In this document: positions 38,693 to 47,362 of the stretch, one piece after another
Numbering within the stretch: the stretch's first letter is position 1
How the letters are laid out: each line of letters begins with the position of its first letter
Assembly (NCBI RefSeq): GCF_026001925.1
Contig: NZ_AP021869.1
Coordinates: 806,001-870,000 of the forward strand
DNA: 64,000 nt
Direction of reading: 5' to 3'
Origin: Vibrio gangliei
GTDB lineage: Bacteria; Pseudomonadota; Gammaproteobacteria; Enterobacterales; Vibrionaceae
The notes under the pieces: generated by a model
The model's input: only the letters and a program-made list of their open reading frames with translations
Told to the model about the DNA's origin: nothing
The model's database searches: none
Translations under genes and position numbers: made by a program

Positions 38693-38774
38693 AAAAAGAC
38701 CCCCAATAATTGGTGTCCAACTATTGGGGGTCACTTCAGAACGCTGGGCTTTTTTAGGCTTGGGGTTTGCCGTA

Positions 38775-39245
38775 TTAGGCATTGTCATTCAAGTAATTTA
38801 ATACCACTTCATGGTGATCTTTGGTTTTGAATTTGTTGAAGACATGTTCAATCACACCATTTTCATCAATTAAGAAGCTAATACGGTGCAGTCCGTCATA
38901 CACTTTGCCCATGAATTTCTTTTCGCCCCACACGCCAAATTGTTCAGCGACGGCATGATCTTCATCAGAAAGGAGTGTGAAGTTTAAGTTATCGCGCTCG
39001 ATGAATTTACCTAAACGTTTGACTGGATCAATACTGACGCCAAGTACGACGACATTTTTTTCAGCCAACTGTTGTTGTACATCACGAAGCCCTTGTGCTT
39101 GAACGGTACAACCAGGTGTCATGGCTTTAGGGTAAAAATAAAATAGGATCTTTTTACCTTTGAAATCACCAAGTGAAACGGTGTTGCCATCTTGGTCTAA
39201 CAATGAAAAGTTTGGGGCAGGGGTGCCAGCGGTTAATATCTGCAT
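38775..39245 (-). CDS. bcp: Thiol peroxidase Bcp (peroxiredoxin Q), 1-Cys form
   Basis: Bcp reduces hydrogen and organic peroxides with a cysteine. The 156-residue thioredoxin-fold sequence has PKAMTPGCTVQAQGLRD, with the peroxidatic Cys 46. The resolving cysteine of E. coli Bcp, five residues later, is replaced by Gln 51 here, and no other cysteine exists in the protein, so it should work as a 1-Cys peroxiredoxin. It is followed by the IS element and the split terminator. gcvR is 37 bp upstream. Confidence 0.9.
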   Translation of the reverse strand: MQILTAGTPAPNFSLLDQDGNTVSLGDFKGKKILFYFYPKAMTPGCTVQAQGLRDVQQQLAEKNVVVLGVSIDPVKRLGKFIERDNLNFTLLSDEDHAVAEQFGVWGEKKFMGKVYDGLHRISFLIDENGVIEHVFNKFKTKDHHEVVLNYLNDNA

Positions 39246-39282
39246 GAATCTTCCTTTAACTTTGCATAATGATAAATCAGTA

Positions 39283-39822
39283 TCAGTCTGTTTTGGGATG
39301 GAGATTAAGATGACCTGATACCGATAAGGTATCGCATAAGTTATTAAATGATGCGATGAGTTTGTCGGTGTCGATTTCTAATTCCGTTAGCCCAGCAATT
39401 TGAATATGGAATTGGTCTGCCTCAGCTTCGTGGGTGGAAGCAAAGGTTTGGGCACTTAGTTCTGAAATGTTGATTTGATGATTAGAAAAAAACTGGGTGA
39501 AGGCTTCGGTTAAGCCCACTCTGTCTTCTGATTGCACCGTACAATCAACTTTATACGTGTATTGTGGCGTTTGATGCGGTGCGGTGCGCTTCATCACGAC
39601 CATCAAGTCATGTTCCACACTGACAGAAGGCAGCACGGTTTCAATTTTGGTGATGGCCGTCATTTCGCCAGAGACCAGCATGATCAAGGTAAACTCTTTG
39701 CCAAAGAGTGCGATGCGGCTATCGACAATATTGCCGCCAGAGCGCGTCACGACTTGAGTCAGTCGGTTACAGATGCCTGGTCGGTCAGAGCCAACAGCGG
39801 TTATTACTAGATGATGGATCAT
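39283..39822 (-). CDS. gcvR: Glycine cleavage system transcriptional repressor GcvR
   Basis: GcvR binds GcvA and blocks activation of the glycine cleavage operon when glycine is low. The 179-residue protein is built of two ACT domains (about residues 3-75 and 90-170); the first begins MIHHLVITAVGSDRPGICN, the second VDCTVQSEDRVGLTEAFTQF. ATG 39822 is chosen over an earlier in-frame start because it gives the family N terminus. It is divergent from dapA, as in E. coli (bcp-gcvR-dapA-bamC). Confidence 0.93.
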   Translation of the reverse strand: MIHHLVITAVGSDRPGICNRLTQVVTRSGGNIVDSRIALFGKEFTLIMLVSGEMTAITKIETVLPSVSVEHDLMVVMKRTAPHQTPQYTYKVDCTVQSEDRVGLTEAFTQFFSNHQINISELSAQTFASTHEAEADQFHIQIAGLTELEIDTDKLIASFNNLCDTLSVSGHLNLHPKTD

Positions 39823-40054
39823 AATCTCAACGTCCCAATTGAAATACGATTTGTATGGTAGCACGAAAGTGGCTTTCCGCCTAAGTTAGCTATTATAGAG
39901 TAAAGCCATTTTACCAGACAGATTAAGTTGTTAGGCCGAGAACTTTGCCGCATGTCATTATTTCGTAGTAAATGCTGAGAAAGGCGGGTTGGATGCTTGT
40001 CTTTATTAAGGTGGTTAAAGTAACATGCAAGAAGGATTGGATAAGGAGAAAACC

Positions 40055-40933
40055 ATGTTCTCAGGAAGTATTGTTGCACTAGTTACGCCTTTTAATCATC
40101 TCGATGAAGTCGATTATGATTGCCTTAAAAGTCTAGTGGAATATCACATTAAATCAGGTTCAAGTGGTATTGTGGCGGTTGGTACAACCGGTGAATCGGC
40201 GACTCTCACCGTTGAAGAACATGTGAAAGTAGTCAATAAGACGGTAGAGTTTGCCGCTGGGCGTATTCCTGTTATCGCAGGTACGGGGGCCAATGCCACT
40301 CACGAGGCGGTGACATTCAGCCGTTTGCTTAATAACTCTGGTGTGGCAGGTTGCTTAAGTGTGACGCCTTACTACAACAAACCAACCCAAGAAGGCTTGT
40401 ATCAACATTACAAGGCTATCGCAGAAGTCAGTGAAGTTCCGGTCATTCTTTATAATGTGCCTGGCCGTACTGCGGTGGATTTGCTTCCTGAAACGGTCGG
40501 TCGCTTATCTCAACTGGATAAAATTGTTGGTATTAAAGATGCAACGGGCGATTTGTCTCGAGTTGAAAAATTCCGTGAACTTTGTGGCGAAGATTTTATC
40601 TTACTCAGTGGTGATGACGCGACGGGTTTAGATTTTGTCAAGCTTGGTGGTAATGGCGTTATTTCTGTTACCAATAACATCGCGGCTGCAGAGATGGCAA
40701 CCATGTTCAAATTGGCGGCAGAAGGTCAATTTGACGAAGCGGAAAAAATTAACCAAAAATTGATGCCATTACATAAAAATCTATTTATTGAATCGAGCCC
40801 AATTCCGGTGAAATGGGTTGCGCATCAATTAGGCTTAATTAATGAAGGGCACTTGCGTTTGCCGTTGACGGAATTATCTGAGCCAGCTCAATCTGTCGTG
40901 GCTCAAGCGCTAAAGGATGCCGGTATTCAATAA
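40055..40933 (+). CDS. dapA: 4-hydroxy-tetrahydrodipicolinate synthase
   Basis: DapA condenses pyruvate with aspartate semialdehyde, the first committed step to lysine and diaminopimelate. The 292-residue TIM barrel has [43 protein letters not shown] and [14 protein letters not shown], in which the lysine forms the Schiff base. ATG 40055 is decided by AAGGAG at 40043-40048; the start at 40025 lacks a ribosome binding site. bamC follows after 48 bp. Confidence 0.97.
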   Translation: MFSGSIVALVTPFNHLDEVDYDCLKSLVEYHIKSGSSGIVAVGTTGESATLTVEEHVKVVNKTVEFAAGRIPVIAGTGANATHEAVTFSRLLNNSGVAGCLSVTPYYNKPTQEGLYQHYKAIAEVSEVPVILYNVPGRTAVDLLPETVGRLSQLDKIVGIKDATGDLSRVEKFRELCGEDFILLSGDDATGLDFVKLGGNGVISVTNNIAAAEMATMFKLAAEGQFDEAEKINQKLMPLHKNLFIESSPIPVKWVAHQLGLINEGHLRLPLTELSEPAQSVVAQALKDAGIQ

Positions 40934-40981
40934 GATGAGCCTGAAACTATCTTCAGGATTCTTCTCAGGAGTTGTATTTAC

Positions 40982-42019
40982 ATGAAATTCTCTCACCAGC
41001 TAGTGATCAGTTCGCTAGCGGTATTCGTATTGTCAGCGTGTGCTGGTGATCCGGAAGAACGTCGTCAAGCTAAAGATGATTTTGCTTATCTAGACACCTC
41101 GCTTGATCAGCAATGGAAAAACTTGCCCGATGCTCAGCCGCAGTTTTACCCGCAATACAACATTCCACAAGGAGAGTTTGCGGGTAAATTAGGGCCTGAA
41201 GTTGATATACGTCCACCGCAACAAGTCCTTGAGCTTATTCCTGGTGCACGTATTGAAAAGCAAAATAGTGATGTCACGGTTTGGCTTATTAGCCAAGATG
41301 AACTTAACAAAGTATGGGATATGATCCACCGAGTGGCGGATGAAAAAGACATTACTTTGAGAACAGATACGCCGACCTCGCTAGAAACTGACTGGGTCAA
41401 TTTGAGTGCGGAAGATGAGTCATACCCAATCGCGGGCCGTTATTTGATTGATCGTCTTGATACGGCGGGTCGTTACGGGTTCAAAGTGTCTTTAGTGGGA
41501 TGGAAGGAAGACGGGGACGAAATCGAATTGACTCCGGAAGTGAAAGACCGCTATTCAAGTACCATGGTCAACTACATTACGACACAATACGATAAGCAAG
41601 TGACGGAAGAGGCTCGTCTTCGTGCGCTTGAGTTAATCAATAAAGTGCCAGTTACAATGGGTAAAGACCGAAGTGGTCTGCCTGTTATTATTGCACGTGC
41701 ACCTTATGATTTAGTGTGGAGTAAGTTGGATAATACACTACCGCAAGCCGGCTTTAATATTGAAGATAAGAACCGTTCACAAGGCATGATCGATACGGAC
41801 TATAAAGCGCAAGATGAGGAAGTTTGGCAAAGTCTTGGGGTGAAACCTCTGACACTTGATAATAAAAAGTACAGCTTCTTATTGGGTGATTTGGATAACC
41901 GAACTTCTATCAATGTCACTGATGATGACGGTAAGCCAATTCCTGAAGATCAATTACAGACGTTAATCCCATTACTGCAAAGTTTGTTTGATACGAGCAA
42001 GCAAACCAACAACGAATAA
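40982..42019 (+). CDS. bamC: Outer-membrane assembly lipoprotein BamC
   Basis: BamC is an accessory lipoprotein of the BAM complex. The signal peptide ends in the lipobox LSAC (MKFSHQLVISSLAVFVLSAC), and two helix-grip domains follow (about residues 90-220 and 225-345). The N-terminal unstructured stretch with LDQQWKNLPDAQPQFYPQYN contacts BamD in the family. Length is 345 residues, as in E. coli. It lies after dapA, the conserved order, and has its own terminator. Confidence 0.93.
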   Translation: MKFSHQLVISSLAVFVLSACAGDPEERRQAKDDFAYLDTSLDQQWKNLPDAQPQFYPQYNIPQGEFAGKLGPEVDIRPPQQVLELIPGARIEKQNSDVTVWLISQDELNKVWDMIHRVADEKDITLRTDTPTSLETDWVNLSAEDESYPIAGRYLIDRLDTAGRYGFKVSLVGWKEDGDEIELTPEVKDRYSSTMVNYITTQYDKQVTEEARLRALELINKVPVTMGKDRSGLPVIIARAPYDLVWSKLDNTLPQAGFNIEDKNRSQGMIDTDYKAQDEEVWQSLGVKPLTLDNKKYSFLLGDLDNRTSINVTDDDGKPIPEDQLQTLIPLLQSLFDTSKQTNNE

Positions 42020-42038
42020 CCTTGGTCTAGATTAAATC

Positions 42039-42079
42039 AATCCCTGTTTTACCATGAAGGTAAAGCAGGGATTTTTTTA
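42039..42079 (+). terminator. Intrinsic terminator after bamC
   Basis: AATCCCTGTTTTACC and GGTAAAGCAGGGATT pair with one G-T wobble around a five-base loop, followed by a T-run. It is also the convergent end for the DUF2897 operon. Confidence 0.85.
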
Positions 42080-42119
42080 TTCAGACTATTAGGGGTAACA
42101 GACCCTAGTGCTACAAGCG

Positions 42120-42374
42120 TTAGTCCGCTTTCTGATTATCGGTTGAGCTGGTTTTCGTCTCAGCTTTTGTTTGATTGGACTTTGGCTGTTTGGCTTCTTC
42201 TTTGTCTTTTTCTTTATAAATTTCAATCAGTTTATCTAAATCAGATTTTTGTTTCGGATTCTTACGAACTAAATGAGATTTACCTAAGTATTTCATAGAG
42301 GCGAGGTTACCAATAACAAATACCAGAATAATGATACTGATAACCCATGGGTTGAGTAGTAGTTCTAAGTCCAT
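42120..42374 (-). CDS. DUF2897-family small membrane protein
   Basis: An 84-residue protein with one membrane segment (NPWVISIIILVFVIGNLASM) and a charged, Lys-rich cytoplasmic tail. It matches my recall of DUF2897, small Vibrio and Shewanella proteins of unknown function. It is the last gene of the yffB-dapE-peptidase run, 45 bp after the M15 peptidase. Confidence 0.65.
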   Translation of the reverse strand: MDLELLLNPWVISIIILVFVIGNLASMKYLGKSHLVRKNPKQKSDLDKLIEIYKEKDKEEAKQPKSNQTKAETKTSSTDNQKAD

Positions 42375-42419
42375 AATTTACCTACATCTTTGACGGCAGC
42401 TAGGTCAACAAACCTGCGT

Positions 42420-43112
42420 TTAATTAACACCGGAAGTAATATTACTAATAAAACGAGTATATAAGCTTTCGGCATGCTGAGACACGATCTCGCTACCGAA
42501 AAATGGATTCGATTTCCAAGTTTGCAATAACGCATCGAGTGACAATTGCTGCAGCATGTCATGACCGGTTGCAATATGGCTTATATGCCAAGGTTCGATA
42601 GCAACACCACCTAAATCACGTTGGTACGGCAGATAAAATCCAAACTTTGGCATTGTTTCGTTTAACCATTGACTGAACTCAGCTTGATGTCCAGTTTCAT
42701 ACTCCCAAGGCTCTAATTGCAGCGATACACCTTTAGGCAGGCAATTACGTGCATAGACATCCAATTCACATCCCCAGTGATGGCGGCTGGCACCCGGTAG
42801 TGCAGACCACCGCATGATGGCGTGAATTTTTTCAATATCTGATAACTGAGCGCTATCGAGTGGTTGGCTGTGATTATCCAAAATAGGACGTTTACCGCTG
42901 AACTTAGCATTCCAAATCATCGCTTGACGGTGATAGTCACGAAAGCTGCTTGCGATAGCAAAATCAAAACCATCCACTTGAGCTTGGGTGATGAGTCCTT
43001 GTAGTGGCGAATGAATATCTCGATGAATAAGAAATTCTTTTTCACCGACGGTTAAACGACACAAATGGGATTCAGTTAATCCTGTAAGTTGCTCAAGTGA
43101 ATAGTGGCTCAT
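42420..43112 (-). CDS. M15-family metallopeptidase (D-alanyl-D-alanine carboxypeptidase-like)
   Basis: A 230-residue VanY/DacB-like zinc peptidase for peptidoglycan stem peptides. Zinc ligands are in ASRHHWGCELDVYA (His and Asp) and GVAIEPWHISHIATGHD (second His). No signal peptide is obvious, so the compartment is uncertain. ATG 43112 overlaps the dapE stop by one base (TAATG), so translation is coupled. Co-occurrence with dapE suggests a role in diaminopimelate-linked wall metabolism, though this is inferred. Confidence 0.82.
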   Translation of the reverse strand: MSHYSLEQLTGLTESHLCRLTVGEKEFLIHRDIHSPLQGLITQAQVDGFDFAIASSFRDYHRQAMIWNAKFSGKRPILDNHSQPLDSAQLSDIEKIHAIMRWSALPGASRHHWGCELDVYARNCLPKGVSLQLEPWEYETGHQAEFSQWLNETMPKFGFYLPYQRDLGGVAIEPWHISHIATGHDMLQQLSLDALLQTWKSNPFFGSEIVSQHAESLYTRFISNITSGVN

Positions 43113-44245
43113 TAGGCTAAACAGTTCTCTAACGTTTTTTGGTACATGTCCGTGAGTTTCTCCAGATCGGCGATTTTCACGCATTCGTTGACTTTATGAA
43201 TGGTGGCATTCACCGGGCCAAGTTCTACCACTTGGCTGCCCATTTGGGCAATGAAACGACCATCAGAGGTGCCACCAGTCGTCAGAAGTTGTGCTGGTTG
43301 GTGGTTTACCGCTTTCACGGCATCGACAACGGCGTCAATCAGCGGTCCTTTATCGGTTAAGAAAGGGTGGCCACTGAGTGTCCATTTTAGATCATAGTCT
43401 AATCCATGCGCATCGAGCACAGAATGAACGCGGCGTTTAATTTCTACATCGGTGAGTTCCGTGCTGAAGCGGAAGTTAAATTGAACTTGAAATTCACCAG
43501 GAATGACATTTGATGCCCCAGTACCAGCTGCTAAGTTCGGAATCTGGAAGCTGGTCGGCGGGAAGTAGTCATTACCGTTATCCCACGTTGTGGCGGCTAA
43601 TTCTGCTAGCGCTGGCAATGCCTGATGGACAGGGTTGTTGGCTAAGTGGGGGTAAGCCACATGGCCTTGAATTCCTTTTACCGTTAAGTCACCAGTAATG
43701 GAACCACGTCGGCCATTTTTAATGACATCGCCAACTTGATTGGTGCTCGATGGTTCGCCAACAATACACATATCAATAATTTCATTACGTGCCATCAAGG
43801 TATCAACCACACGAGTCGTACCGTTAATGAATGGGCCTTCTTCATCAGAAGTAATTAAAAACGCAATCGACCCTTGATGATCGGGGTGCTCAGCAATAAA
43901 ACGTTCAACAGCCACAATCATGCAGGCCAATGAGCCTTTCATATCCGCAGCACCACGAGCATGTAAATAGCCATCAATAATCGTTGGCTCAAATGGCGGG
44001 GTATGCCACTGTTCTAGCGGACCAGATGGAACGACATCAGTATGACCAGCAAAGGCAAATAATGGAGCTTGTTTACCACGGCGAGCCCAGAAGTTGGTGG
44101 TATCTTCAAACACCATTACTTCAATTTCAAAACCAAGCGCTTTTAGGCGTTCAATCATTAAATCTTGGCAACCAGCATCTTCTGGTGTGACGGATTGGCG
44201 TTTGAGTAGGTCTTGTGCAAGTTCAAGAACGGGACTAGCAGACAT
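43112..44245 (-). CDS. dapE: Succinyl-diaminopimelate desuccinylase
   Basis: DapE removes succinate from N-succinyl-LL-diaminopimelate in the lysine and cell-wall pathway. The 377-residue M20 enzyme has the metal ligands in [11 protein letters not shown] (His), [13 protein letters not shown] (Asp), and [11 protein letters not shown] (catalytic Glu and ligand), and [10 protein letters not shown] near the end. ATG 44245 is preferred because it follows AAGG and fits the family length; the earlier start at 44299 overlaps yffB. yffB precedes it by 13 bp. Confidence 0.96.
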   Translation of the reverse strand: MSASPVLELAQDLLKRQSVTPEDAGCQDLMIERLKALGFEIEVMVFEDTTNFWARRGKQAPLFAFAGHTDVVPSGPLEQWHTPPFEPTIIDGYLHARGAADMKGSLACMIVAVERFIAEHPDHQGSIAFLITSDEEGPFINGTTRVVDTLMARNEIIDMCIVGEPSSTNQVGDVIKNGRRGSITGDLTVKGIQGHVAYPHLANNPVHQALPALAELAATTWDNGNDYFPPTSFQIPNLAAGTGASNVIPGEFQVQFNFRFSTELTDVEIKRRVHSVLDAHGLDYDLKWTLSGHPFLTDKGPLIDAVVDAVKAVNHQPAQLLTTGGTSDGRFIAQMGSQVVELGPVNATIHKVNECVKIADLEKLTDMYQKTLENCLA

Positions 44246-44258
44246 CCTTGTGATTTCC

Positions 44259-44603
44259 TTATGATAAATGAGCTTCATATTCAGCGGCTTTAAATCCAAT
44301 TAAAGAAACAGAATCAGACAGTAAAATAGGGCGCTTAATCATCGCTGGTTGCTCGATAAGTAAAGCTTGTGCGCTTTGTTCATTGAGCGTGTTTTTTTGC
44401 TCATCAGATAATTGGCGATAGGTCGTGCCACGTTTATTTAAAACTGCTTCCCAACCGAACTTTTGGCAAAATTGGCTTACCATTCCTTCATCAATCCCAT
44501 CTTTGCGATAGTCGTGAAATTGATATTCGATGCCTTGTGTCTCGAGCCACTTTTTGGCTTTTTTAATTGTGTCGCAGTTAGGGATACCATACATGGTCAG
44601 CAT
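44259..44603 (-). CDS. yffB: ArsC-family reductase, YffB/Spx-like
   Basis: A 114-residue thioredoxin-fold protein. [18 protein letters not shown] contains the single active-site Cys, and [12 protein letters not shown] is the ArsC/Spx family block. E. coli yffB lies just before dapE, as here. The family cannot be assigned to arsenate reduction from the sequence. It heads the yffB-dapE-M15-DUF2897 run. Confidence 0.88.
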   Translation of the reverse strand: MLTMYGIPNCDTIKKAKKWLETQGIEYQFHDYRKDGIDEGMVSQFCQKFGWEAVLNKRGTTYRQLSDEQKNTLNEQSAQALLIEQPAMIKRPILLSDSVSLIGFKAAEYEAHLS

Positions 44604-44798
44604 AAATTCATCCTATTCGATTTTCTTGGTTTTAGGGCACGCTGCCTTAATGAGTGCCATCAAAAACAATGGCAAAGAGATGAACAGAATCGTACACAAT
44701 TCAGCGTCCTAATGCACATTTTTAAATAACCTTAGCTGAGGTTAAATAGGGCGTGCTTATCTTTCTTAGGGGATGTTGTTCGGAGAAACAGGTCCTAG

Positions 44799-44823
44799 CA
44801 TCAAGTTAGTTTTTAACTTGATG
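44799..44823 (+). other. Perfect stem-loop in the leader region of the winged-helix gene
   Basis: CATCAAGTTA (44799-44808), a five-base loop GTTTT and TAACTTGATG (44814-44823) form 10-bp arms. No T-run follows, so it is not a clear terminator. The 340-bp gap from 44604 to 44943 also holds a weaker palindrome, TAACCTTAGCTGAGGTTA near 44728, and GGGCCTAGGCC near 44904; I recognise no ncRNA or riboswitch in it. Confidence 0.55.
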
Positions 44824-44943
44824 GCATCGGTTTGATCCTACTCAAATTGAAATACGGTTTTATCAGGATAATGGAGACAGTATTTTTTATGATGGAATCT
44901 AGGGCCTAGGCCATAGACCTGAGCTACTTTTGAGGATAACACG

Positions 44944-45237
44944 GTGGAGTTGAGCCCAGTATTTGCACGACGCCTTTATATTGCTTTATTAATTAAAGAT
45001 TTAGAACGTCCAAACGTACCTAAGTTAATGGCAATCACAGGATGGCCGCGTCGTACCATCCAAGATGTTTTAAAAGCCTTACCTGCAATCGGTATTCATT
45101 TGTCTTTCATACAAGATGGTCGCCGTCATAATGATGGTTATTACATGGTGAACAACTGGGGACCATTTGATGTTCGTATTCTAAAAAACTGGAAAACGGA
45201 TATAGCTAATTTTCTTGGGTTACCGGCTTCCATTTAA
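44944..45237 (+). CDS. Small winged helix-turn-helix protein of unknown role
   Basis: A 97-residue protein. Residues about 25-70 form a winged helix (KLMAITGWPRRTIQDVLKALPAIGIHLSFI), with a C-terminal part rich in aromatic residues (NWGPFDVRILKNW). No effector domain is visible, so it could be a repressor, activator or DNA-bending protein. The GTG start at 44944 is supported by GAGGAT seven bases earlier. Its long structured leader suggests that it is regulated after transcription initiation. Confidence 0.75.
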   Translation: MELSPVFARRLYIALLIKDLERPNVPKLMAITGWPRRTIQDVLKALPAIGIHLSFIQDGRRHNDGYYMVNNWGPFDVRILKNWKTDIANFLGLPASI

Positions 45238-45323
45238 ATTTATCCAAGTATTCAGCTTGGCTTGTTTAAGTTGAAAGCCTCCTTATTCAGGGGGGATGTT
45301 TGTAATAGCTATCTTTTTAATAG

Positions 45324-45677
45324 CTATCTTTGTAACAAAAGATAAATAGCAAAGCCAAGCCAACTGAGAACCAATAAAGACCATGGTAAAATTGAGCCTT
45401 TAGAACGGTCGTGCGACGTAACTGAATTCTGTATATCATCAGTTGGCTCGGATAGGGATGGTTTAGTCTGTTGTTTGCGTAGTTTATCCGCTTCGCGTAA
45501 TTTTTCCTTATGTTGCTTTTTATATAAAGCGATACCTTTTTCTATCCCTTGAGCAATCAGCTTGGTTTGCTCTTTTGTTTGCCCTGGTTTTTGAATAGAT
45601 TTGGCAACAGCCAGTGCTTCTTGTTGGGTTTGCGGTGAAATTTGTGCTTTGGATGATTTCATTTTGCTTGCTTTCAT
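45324..45677 (-). CDS. DUF2956-family small protein
   Basis: A 117-residue protein. The N-terminal part KAQISPQTQQEALAVAKS and IQKPGQTKEQTKLIAQGIEK matches the DUF2956 family as I recall it. A charged helix follows (YKKQHKEKLREADKLRKQQ), then a C-terminal hydrophobic segment ILPWSLLVLSWLGFAIYLLL that may anchor it in the membrane. ATG 45677 follows AAAGAA; other starts at 45713 and 45662 are possible. Function is unknown. Confidence 0.65.
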   Translation of the reverse strand: MKASKMKSSKAQISPQTQQEALAVAKSIQKPGQTKEQTKLIAQGIEKGIALYKKQHKEKLREADKLRKQQTKPSLSEPTDDIQNSVTSHDRSKGSILPWSLLVLSWLGFAIYLLLQR

Positions 45678-45750
45678 TTCTTTGTATTGAATTTTTGTTA
45701 AAGTAGATAACACGTTCCAGACGTTCTACTAATTAAGGCATATACCGACA

Positions 45751-46221
45751 GTGCAATACGCAGTTAACTACAACCTAGATGATTACGATAAAAATGGTTT
45801 TTTAAAACCCAGTTTATGGTTATGGCTAGCTTGGCTGTTTCTTGCTAAAGCCTGGATTGTATTCATTGTTGCCAGTGCTAGCCGAACCATGAGCAGTGCT
45901 TTGCTAGAGATTGTTTACCCCGTACCGGATAGTTTGTATCTCGGTTTGATTGCAGGGCTGCCTATTGTGCTTCTCGCATGGACGATTTCATTACGAACAC
46001 CAGAAAGAAAATGGCTTAATACAGTACTCTCTTATGGCCGAGGAATGACATTTTTCGTTGCGCTGGCACAATTAGGCCTAACATTTTATCACCTCTTCAT
46101 GACGGGCTGGCAATTTAATTGGAGCGATGCGCTAACTTTACTTGGGTTAGTTTGGCTTCTGCTCTTTCTAGTGCAATCAAGCCGAGTTAAAGATACGTTT
46201 ATTGCGCCGAATTTACGCTAA
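45751..46221 (+). CDS. DUF2919-family inner membrane protein (YfeZ-like)
   Basis: A 156-residue membrane protein with four predicted segments (such as LWLWLAWLFLAKAWIVFIV). The family is DUF2919 (E. coli YfeZ), found beside the heme peroxidase gene yfeX in both species. It begins with GTG at 45751, with AAGGCA upstream. It lies 98 bp before yfeX on the same strand. Function is unknown; a link to YfeX is inferred from context alone. Confidence 0.72.
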   Translation: MQYAVNYNLDDYDKNGFLKPSLWLWLAWLFLAKAWIVFIVASASRTMSSALLEIVYPVPDSLYLGLIAGLPIVLLAWTISLRTPERKWLNTVLSYGRGMTFFVALAQLGLTFYHLFMTGWQFNWSDALTLLGLVWLLLFLVQSSRVKDTFIAPNLR

Positions 46222-46319
46222 GTTTTATTATTGATATGCCACCTAAGTGGCCACTCGTACCATATATGCCGTTGCTGGGTGTAAATAACGAGATGACAAA
46301 AAAGAATAAGGAAGCATTC

Positions 46320-47222
46320 ATGTCACAACCACAATCTGCAATTATTCCAGAAGCGAATCCGTTTTCTTTGCAATGTTTGCTAAAGATTAATGCCAATCAC
46401 GCAAAAGTGCTTGAAAAATTGAAAGCATTACCTGAACTCGTTGCTGAACTTAACAAGCAACAACCAGGTGCGAATTTGTTTTTATCGCTGGCTTTCACTC
46501 ACGCATTTTGGCAAAAGACCAATCAGTCTATGCCTGAAGAATTAGAGCCATTTAAACCGTTAGGTCAGGGTGAGACTCAAGCACCGGCAACAGAGACTGA
46601 TGTTTTGTTGCATTGCCACTCTACACGCCATGACTTGAACTTTTATGTCCTTCGCCATTGTTTAGCGGGTATAAGCGATGATGTTGAAATTGTCGATGAA
46701 ACTTATGGTTTCCGTTATTTAGACAGTCGAGACATGACGGATTTTATCGATGGTACCGAAAATCCTGAAGGAGATGAGCGTCGTTTAATTGCTGTGATCC
46801 CTGAAGGTGAATTTGCTGGTGGCAGCTACGTAATGTTGCAGCGTTATGTGCATAACCTTCCAGCCTGGAATCGTTTGAATGTTTCTGCTCAAGAGAAAGT
46901 GATTGGCCGAACTAAGCCTGATTCGATTGAGCTTGATAACGTCCCAGCACAATCTCATGTTGGTCGTGTTGATATTAAAGAAGACGGCAAAGGTCTAAAA
47001 ATGGTTCGCCATAGCTTACCTTATGGTTCTGTCTCAGGTGAGCATGGCTTATTGTTTATTGCTTACTGTAATCGTCTGCATAATTTCAAAGTGTTGCTGG
47101 ATAGTATGTTCGGTGAAACGGATGGCAAAACAGACCACTTATTACGCTTTACTCAAGCCGTGACTGGGGCGTACTTTTTTGCACCATCAGAAGAAATGTT
47201 AGCGAGCTTACAATTAGCTTAA
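46320..47222 (+). CDS. yfeX: Dyp-type heme peroxidase YfeX
   Basis: YfeX is a cytosolic Dyp-type peroxidase that oxidises porphyrinogens and other compounds with H2O2. The 300-residue protein has the distal motif TDFIDGTENPEGDE (the GxxDG block carrying the catalytic Asp) and the proximal heme His in PAQSHVGRVDIKEDGKG. ATG 46320 has AAGGAA before it and gives the E. coli-like MSQPQSAIIPE start; the upstream frame from 46236 is not needed. Two hairpins follow the gene. Confidence 0.94.
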   Translation: MSQPQSAIIPEANPFSLQCLLKINANHAKVLEKLKALPELVAELNKQQPGANLFLSLAFTHAFWQKTNQSMPEELEPFKPLGQGETQAPATETDVLLHCHSTRHDLNFYVLRHCLAGISDDVEIVDETYGFRYLDSRDMTDFIDGTENPEGDERRLIAVIPEGEFAGGSYVMLQRYVHNLPAWNRLNVSAQEKVIGRTKPDSIELDNVPAQSHVGRVDIKEDGKGLKMVRHSLPYGSVSGEHGLLFIAYCNRLHNFKVLLDSMFGETDGKTDHLLRFTQAVTGAYFFAPSEEMLASLQLA

Positions 47223-47258
47223 GGTTATTCTGAGGTTAGATAACTAGACGGATAGATT

Positions 47259-47286
47259 AAGAGCGCGTGGTATCGTGCGCTCTTTT
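47259..47286 (+). terminator. Terminator after yfeX
   Basis: AAGAGCGC and GCGCTCTTTTT pair around GTGGTATCGT and lead into a T-run. Confidence 0.75.
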
Positions 47287-47304
47287 TATTCATAATTTTG
47301 GACA

Positions 47305-47346
47305 TAAAAAAACGCTGCTCAATTTGAACTGAGCAGCGTTTTTTGT
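47305..47346. terminator. Bidirectional terminator between yfeX and crr
   Basis: AAAAAACGCTGCTCA and TGAGCAGCGTTTTTT pair perfectly, so it can end both yfeX (second hairpin) and the ptsHI-crr operon from the other strand. Confidence 0.85.
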
Positions 47347-47362
47347 ATGACTGAGTAATGAA

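Larger units (their letters stand above)
37313..38738 (-). mobile_element. IS3-family (IS150-type) insertion sequence, 1426 bp, complete
   Basis: Ends are inverted repeats beginning TGAAGTGACCCC: left TGAAGTGACCCCATAAAG then TTGGACAG (37313-37338), right end reverse complement TGAAGTGACCCC then CAATAGTTGGACA (38713-38738). The target GAA is duplicated at 37310-37312 and 38739-38741 (3 bp, typical of the family). Two overlapping frames on the minus strand encode OrfA and OrfB, joined by a likely -1 frameshift at six A residues (38192-38197). Length and gene order fit IS150-like elements. It appears intact. Confidence 0.93.
37297..38755. other. Terminator hairpin of perM/bcp split by the insertion sequence
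   Basis: AAAAAAGCCCAG (37297-37308) and CTGGGCTTTTTT (38744-38755) are exact inverted arms now 1.4 kb apart. Removing the IS and one copy of its duplicated GAA leaves AAAAAAGCCCAG, a TGAACG loop and CTGGGCTTTTTT: a bidirectional terminator for the convergent perM and bcp. The element entered exactly in the loop. Confidence 0.85.

Noticed and set aside
37314..38741. GAAG/CTTC flanks as the IS target duplication
   Set aside because: They are inverted, not direct, so they belong to the inverted repeat; the direct GAA on each side is the real duplication.
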